Notes under the pieces: generated by a model
Databases searched by the model: none
The model's input: only the letters and a program-made list of their open reading frames with translations
Told to the model about the DNA's origin: nothing
Program-made: the position numbers and the translations under genes
Origin: Burkholderiaceae bacterium 16
Lineage (GTDB): Bacteria > Pseudomonadota > Gammaproteobacteria > Burkholderiales > Burkholderiaceae
DNA length: 64,000 nucleotides
Reading direction: 5' to 3'
Assembly (NCBI GenBank): GCA_000955785.1
Contig: JYOD01000062.1
Location: forward strand, 18,446 to 82,445
Part shown: positions 60,219 to 64,000 of the stretch, piece after piece
How positions within the stretch are numbered: the stretch's first letter is position 1
Layout: each line of letters starts with the position of its first letter

Positions 60219-60506
60219 GCCAGGCGAGCGTCACAAACGCGGACAATTTCCGCGCGATGGAAAGATGACTTTCCCCGGATGCAAGATTGCGCCAGGAGTC
60301 AGGATTTATGCCTGGCGAGACGGGGTAGAAGCGATTTCTTTCCAGTGTGCCGATGAATCGCTTTGGCGAACCCGATGAGATCGCCACGGCAATCGAATCC
60401 CTGCACCTGCTGTCAGAAGGCTGCGCTCATCACAGGTCAGACGCTTTCGTCGACGGCGGCGCGTCGGTCGGAAAGTCGCCGGTCTAGCGCCGTCGGCGCA
60501 AGCTCG
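60219..60506. other. Gene-free stretch after the AraC gene
   Basis: About 290 bases between the terminator and the AraC stop at 60507. Only short frames without ribosome sites. Nothing recognised. Confidence 0.5.
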
Positions 60507-61529
60507 CTACTCCGTTGGCTCGTACCCGGCTACAGGCGACTCGTTCAAAGGAAGACCCTCATCATCGGCACGCTCATTGGCATGCGACGGAGCGCTGACG
60601 GTTCGACGCCACTGGGCGGGAGTCATGCCCAGCAGCTCTGTAAATGCCCGCCGGAATGCAGCGACCGATTGATATCCGACAGCTTCTGCCACCGCCTCCG
60701 TCTTCGTCATGGGATTCTTTAGCGCGTTTGCCGCGAGACTCATTCGAACGGTCAGCAGCAAGTCGTGGGCGGTGCGCCCGAAACTTTGCTGGAACTGCCG
60801 CATGAACGTCGCGCGCGACATATTGCAGCGCTGTGCGAGCTCGGGCACCGTCCACGGAAACGCGGGCTCGTTGAAGATCGCGGCAATCGCTGGCGCTAGC
60901 CGCGGATGCCCAGCCAGGCCCAGAAGGCCCGTAGGGGGTTGGTCCGATTCGCTCGCCAGACGCATGCTCAGTGCAAACAACATCGTCGACAGCGCGTTGA
61001 GCATCGCATGCCCACCCAGGCGAAATCCCTGGGATTCGCCTCGCATCAGTTCCATCAGGCTGGTGAGTCGCGCCCGCGTGCTGCCCGCCGGCTCAGATGC
61101 CGAGGCCCTCACCACAAGTGCTGTCGGCAGGAACTCGCGCGCCAGCCGGTCATGCGGCGGCGCGACAAAGAAGCGGCCGCAGAGCATGTCGAGCCGTTCC
61201 CCCTGGCCGTCATTCTCACTGACTGTCACGTTGACGTCGCTTCGCTCGCGTGCGGGCCCGGCCTGGCGGCCACTGCCGTCGTGCAGCGCATGTGCCGAGC
61301 CGTGTGGCAACAGCACGATATCCCCCGCCTGAAGCACGACTGGCGCGGTGCTGGCCGGCCCTTCGAGAATCGCCGAGCCGTTGAGCACGACGTGGTATGG
61401 AATTTCGCCCGGTTGAGAGTCCTCGTAGACGACGCGCCATGGCGAGCCGTAGGCACATCGGACGTCGAGCTGTCCTGTGACAGTCATGATTTCGAGCAAT
61501 CTGCTCAACCAGTCTTTGGGAGATGACAT
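60507..61529 (-). CDS. AraC-family regulator with N-terminal cupin (RclR-like)
   Basis: 340 residues. N-terminal cupin domain (YHVVLNGSAILEGPASTAPV, VLQAGDIVLLPHGSAHALHD) and C-terminal double helix-turn-helix (WTVPELAQRCNMSRATFMRQ, MTKTEAVAEAVGYQSVAAFR, FTELLGMTPAQWRRT). The cupin_6 type is shared with RclR, where Cys and His near the N-terminus sense hypochlorite. Here Cys25 and the HGSAHALH cluster could serve. Divergent from the AhpD-like gene at 61650, its probable target. Confidence 0.9.
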   Translation of the reverse strand: MSSPKDWLSRLLEIMTVTGQLDVRCAYGSPWRVVYEDSQPGEIPYHVVLNGSAILEGPASTAPVVLQAGDIVLLPHGSAHALHDGSGRQAGPARERSDVNVTVSENDGQGERLDMLCGRFFVAPPHDRLAREFLPTALVVRASASEPAGSTRARLTSLMELMRGESQGFRLGGHAMLNALSTMLFALSMRLASESDQPPTGLLGLAGHPRLAPAIAAIFNEPAFPWTVPELAQRCNMSRATFMRQFQQSFGRTAHDLLLTVRMSLAANALKNPMTKTEAVAEAVGYQSVAAFRRAFTELLGMTPAQWRRTVSAPSHANERADDEGLPLNESPVAGYEPTE

Positions 61530-61649
61530 GATTCCGGGACGGTGACGGTGATACTTTAGAGCATTTTAATGAGTATTCTAGGCCTCTGCAAGCTCACTTT
61601 GCGTACCTACACTAGAGCCTCACCTAACCGATCTCTTCAGGAGTCAATC

Positions 61650-62189
61650 ATGAGCCGTATCACCGTACCCGCAATCGATTCAGCAGTTGGTGCCACCGCT
61701 GAAGTCTACGCACAGGTCAAGCGCGCGACGGGCGGAAGCGTCCCCAACCTCTTCGCAGCGCTCGGGCACATTGCGCCCGCCACGCTGAAGGCAGTACTGA
61801 ACGCCGAGGGTGCTCTCGCAACCGGCGGCCTCAGCAAGCAAGACCTGGAGACGATCAAGCTGCTGGTCAGCGAACTGACTGGCTGTGACTACTGCGTTGC
61901 CGCACACGTCATGCTTGGCAAGATGGTCGGGCTGTCGCCCGAAACGGTTCGCCGCATTCGTGCAGGTGAGTCCACCGGCGACGCGAAGCGTGACGCGCTG
62001 ATTCAGTTCGTTCGCACGATCCAGGAAACGAGCGGGACCCTCGGCAATGAGGCGTTCACCGCGATCCGCAGTGCGGGGTACAACGATGCACAACTGGCGG
62101 ACATCGCGCTGACGATCGGCCTGACCGTGTTCACCAACACGTTCAATCGCGTCAACGACACGGACCTGGATTTCCCTTCGGCGAACTGA
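61650..62189 (+). CDS. Carboxymuconolactone decarboxylase/AhpD-like peroxidase
   Basis: 179 residues, start at 61650 with CAGGAG before it. ELTGCDYCVAAHVMLGKMVG carries the CxxC plus His of AhpD-type alkylhydroperoxidases; FAALGHIAPATLKAVLNAEG precedes it. The C-terminal part (ADIALTIGLTVFTNTFNRVN) is typical of the peroxidase-related group. It probably detoxifies peroxides or reactive halogen products under control of the divergent AraC protein. Confidence 0.9.
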   Translation: MSRITVPAIDSAVGATAEVYAQVKRATGGSVPNLFAALGHIAPATLKAVLNAEGALATGGLSKQDLETIKLLVSELTGCDYCVAAHVMLGKMVGLSPETVRRIRAGESTGDAKRDALIQFVRTIQETSGTLGNEAFTAIRSAGYNDAQLADIALTIGLTVFTNTFNRVNDTDLDFPSAN

Positions 62190-62268
62190 CGTGGCAGCCG
62201 GGGAGGACGAAGCGCGAGCCGTCCTCCCCGACCCGCCGCAGATGACCACGACGCCATGCCCAGGCCCG

Positions 62269-62766
62269 TCAGCATTTACGGGGAAGTGCCGCGGCGGGGT
62301 CGATGGGCAGATTATTGAATCTGACTTCGAAATGCAGATGCGGCGCTGTAGCCCTTCCGGACTGACCAACAGACCCTATCAACTGCCCTGGCGACAAACG
62401 GGTGCCGATGCGCAGTCCCTTTACAAGGGTAGACAGGTGAGCATACCAACTCGAATAGCCGGCGGCATGTTGCACGACGACATACCGGCCATATCCACCT
62501 TTGTCGACACCGAGAAAGGCGATGGTCCCCGCACCAGCCGCGGCTACCGGCGTGCCGTGGCGAGCCGCCAGGTCGACACCGGTGTGTACCCGAATGCCGC
62601 CGCTGACGGGATCCACACGGATACCAAACGCGGAACTGATGCGGGCTTCACCCTGGATCGGCGAAGCAATCTCGACATCGGCGGTCCGACGCTCGGGCGC
62701 GTCCTCTCGTATATCGAAAGACGGCGCGCTACGTGGGAAGCCGCACACCGCAGGCAGGGTGGTCAA
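62269..62766 (-). pseudogene. M23 peptidase domain, N-terminally truncated
   Basis: 165 codons from a TTG. The LytM/M23 domain is complete: ISSAFGIRVDPVSGGIRVHT, GVDLAARHGTPVAAAGAGTI, GYGRYVVVQHAAGYSSWYAH, GRATAPHLHFEVRFNNLPID with the HxH zinc ligands. The expected signal peptide and N-terminal region are absent, and the apparent start abuts an FAD-oxidoreductase fragment on the other strand at about 62759. Most likely a truncated cell-wall endopeptidase gene, no longer exported. Confidence 0.65.
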
Positions 62767-62849
62767 GCGTATCTACACCACCGAGTTCGCCGTGATCGGG
62801 GGCGGTCACGCGGGGTTTAAGGCATGCGAGCTGGCGCGCGCGGCGTCAG
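62759..62849 (+). pseudogene. N-terminal fragment of an FAD-dependent oxidoreductase
   Basis: VVKRIYTTEFAVIGGGHAGF followed by KACELARA is the start and dinucleotide-binding GGGxxG loop of a fumarate-reductase-type flavoprotein. It runs into unrelated sequence after about 30 codons. Only the 5' end of the gene remains. Confidence 0.5.
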
Positions 62850-62933
62850 CTTCAAGCGGCTTCAGTGTCTTGCGCGCGGCTGCGCATGAGCAGGAACGAC
62901 GAGAACTGACGATCACGATTGGAGCCCTAGCAA

Positions 62934-63986
62934 ATGAACTACGAAACGCCGTCTCTCGCCGTCGTCGACGGTATCGCTACCCTTACGCTGAGCGGGCCTG
63001 ACGCGCAGAAGACGCTGGCCGCCAATGCGCTACCCTCCTATGCTGGCGACCCGTCGCAGACATCAGTCTCCGGCCTATCGTCGGGCGCCTTCATGGCAGT
63101 CCAGTACCAAGTCGCCTACTCGGGCTCGGTTGTCGGTGCCGGTGTGGTGGCAGGAGGCCCATACTACTGCGCGGCCGGGAACATCCTTAACACGACGATC
63201 TGCATGGGGCAGGTGCCGTTCGTGCCGCCGAATCCAGCCCTGATGGTAACCGCCGCGAAGGGATTCGCGTCGCTCGGTCAGATTGACCCGCTATCGAATC
63301 TGCAGAAGGCTAGGATCTATGTGTTTAGCGGAACCAAGGATACTGTCGTCTACCAGCAGGCGGTCGACGCGACGGTGTCATTCTTCAAGGAAGCCGGCGT
63401 TCCTGCATGGAACCTGCAGTATGAGAACAATGTGGCTGCCGGCCATGCATTTATCACGCCGGCATTCGGCAACGTGTGCTCCGATAACGCATCCCCGTAT
63501 ATCAGTCACTGCGCAGTCGCCAAGCAGAAGTACGACCAAGCCGGCGCGTTGCTTCAGCAGATCTACGGCACACTGAAGCAGCCGGCAAAGAGTCCGACAG
63601 GGAGAATCGTGCCATTCGACCAGCGCGAATTCGCGACGGCCTGGACAGGCATGGCGGATACGGGGTTCCTCTATGTACCAAAGTCATGCGATCAGGGAGC
63701 AACGTGCAAAGTCCACGTGGCATTCCATGGGTGCAAGCAGTCCGAAGCTGTGGTCGGCGATGATTTCTACGCGAAGACGAACTACAACAATTGGGCGGAC
63801 ACGAACAACATCCTTGTGCTGTACCCACAGGTGAATGCGTCTACCGTCCCCTTCAATCCGCGAGGCTGCTGGGACTGGTTCGGTTATACCGGCGCCGATT
63901 ACGTGCTGAAATCGGGTTCGCAAATGAGTGCCGTCAACGCCATGGTTGACCGGTTGCTCGGCGCTGTTCAGATTAAGTGTGGATAG
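62934..63986 (+). CDS. PHA depolymerase fused to the first codons of an enoyl-CoA hydratase
   Basis: 350 residues. Residues ~35-350 are an extracellular-type short-chain PHA depolymerase/esterase: DPSQTSVSGLSSGAFMAVQY with the lipase-box Ser, IYVFSGTKDTVVYQQAVDAT with the Asp, NVAAGHAFITPAFGNVCSDN with the His, and the C-terminal domain KVHVAFHGCKQSEAVVGDDF. Residues 1-24 (MNYETPSLAVVDGIATLTLS) are instead the typical N-terminus of a crotonase-family protein, and the expected signal peptide is gone. The product would therefore stay in the cytoplasm. Confidence 0.8.
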   Translation: MNYETPSLAVVDGIATLTLSGPDAQKTLAANALPSYAGDPSQTSVSGLSSGAFMAVQYQVAYSGSVVGAGVVAGGPYYCAAGNILNTTICMGQVPFVPPNPALMVTAAKGFASLGQIDPLSNLQKARIYVFSGTKDTVVYQQAVDATVSFFKEAGVPAWNLQYENNVAAGHAFITPAFGNVCSDNASPYISHCAVAKQKYDQAGALLQQIYGTLKQPAKSPTGRIVPFDQREFATAWTGMADTGFLYVPKSCDQGATCKVHVAFHGCKQSEAVVGDDFYAKTNYNNWADTNNILVLYPQVNASTVPFNPRGCWDWFGYTGADYVLKSGSQMSAVNAMVDRLLGAVQIKCG

Positions 63987-64000
63987 CTGCTAGACTTTGG

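Overview
This 64 kb window is GC-rich, densely coded and rearranged DNA. It most probably comes from a Burkholderiales bacterium of the Cupriavidus/Ralstonia type. That is an inference from the orphan Bug-type tricarboxylate receptors, several CoA-dependent catabolic clusters, a CzcE-like metal-binding protein, a PHA depolymerase, and the split pntAA/pntAB/pntB transhydrogenase. No rRNA or tRNA gene and no CRISPR array was seen. No complete integrase or transposase was seen either.

Layout. (1) 0-7.5 kb: a sigma-54 activator, two Bug receptors, an AraC regulator, two LysR regulators, and a fragment of an MmgE/PrpD gene. (2) 7.5-11.2 kb: a perfect sigma-54 promoter sequence, then pntAA-pntAB-pntB. 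(3) 11.7-21.3 kb: a second perfect sigma-54 promoter 35 bases ahead of a tightly packed nine-gene operon. Its members are a CaiB-type CoA transferase, a BadI/MenB-type hydrolase, an acyl-CoA ligase, an enoyl-CoA hydratase, a short-chain dehydrogenase, an acyl-CoA dehydrogenase and three 3-hydroxyacyl-CoA dehydrogenase family proteins. Together they match the logic of cyclohexanecarboxylate (alicyclic acid) degradation to pimeloyl-CoA and on through beta-oxidation.

(4) 21.5-42.6 kb: a plasmid- or ICE-like accessory block, nearly all on the minus strand. It holds a DndC-like PAPS reductase, an SMC/SbcC-like ATPase, an SbcD-like phosphoesterase, a Gp3-like recombination directionality factor, a MoxR ATPase/DUF3150/VWA triad, a sliding-clamp relative, a DUF3085 gene, a bactofilin and many small unknown genes. 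Its most striking property is a repeated, structured 5' leader. Seven copies of a short hairpin followed by a fixed linker, plus eleven GC-rich hairpins just before start codons, recur from gene to gene. Several of these hairpins are followed by T-runs, as in attenuators. Two genes of the block (DUF3085-like and clamp-like) carry frameshifts.

(5) 43.4-50.1 kb: gamma-glutamyltranspeptidase, a patch with short direct repeats, Crp/Fnr and TetR regulators, and a tannase/feruloyl-esterase lipoprotein. (6) 50.4-57.4 kb: a second CoA-dependent catabolic cluster (enoyl-CoA hydratase, thiolase, short-chain dehydrogenase, aromatic-acid MFS transporter, nitroreductase, divergent acyl-CoA ligase). (7) 57.4-64 kb: gene fragments (SRAP, M23 peptidase, FAD oxidoreductase), a DUF417 membrane protein, small exported proteins, a CzcE-like protein, an AraC/AhpD-like divergent pair, and a PHA depolymerase whose secretion signal has apparently been replaced by the first codons of an enoyl-CoA hydratase.
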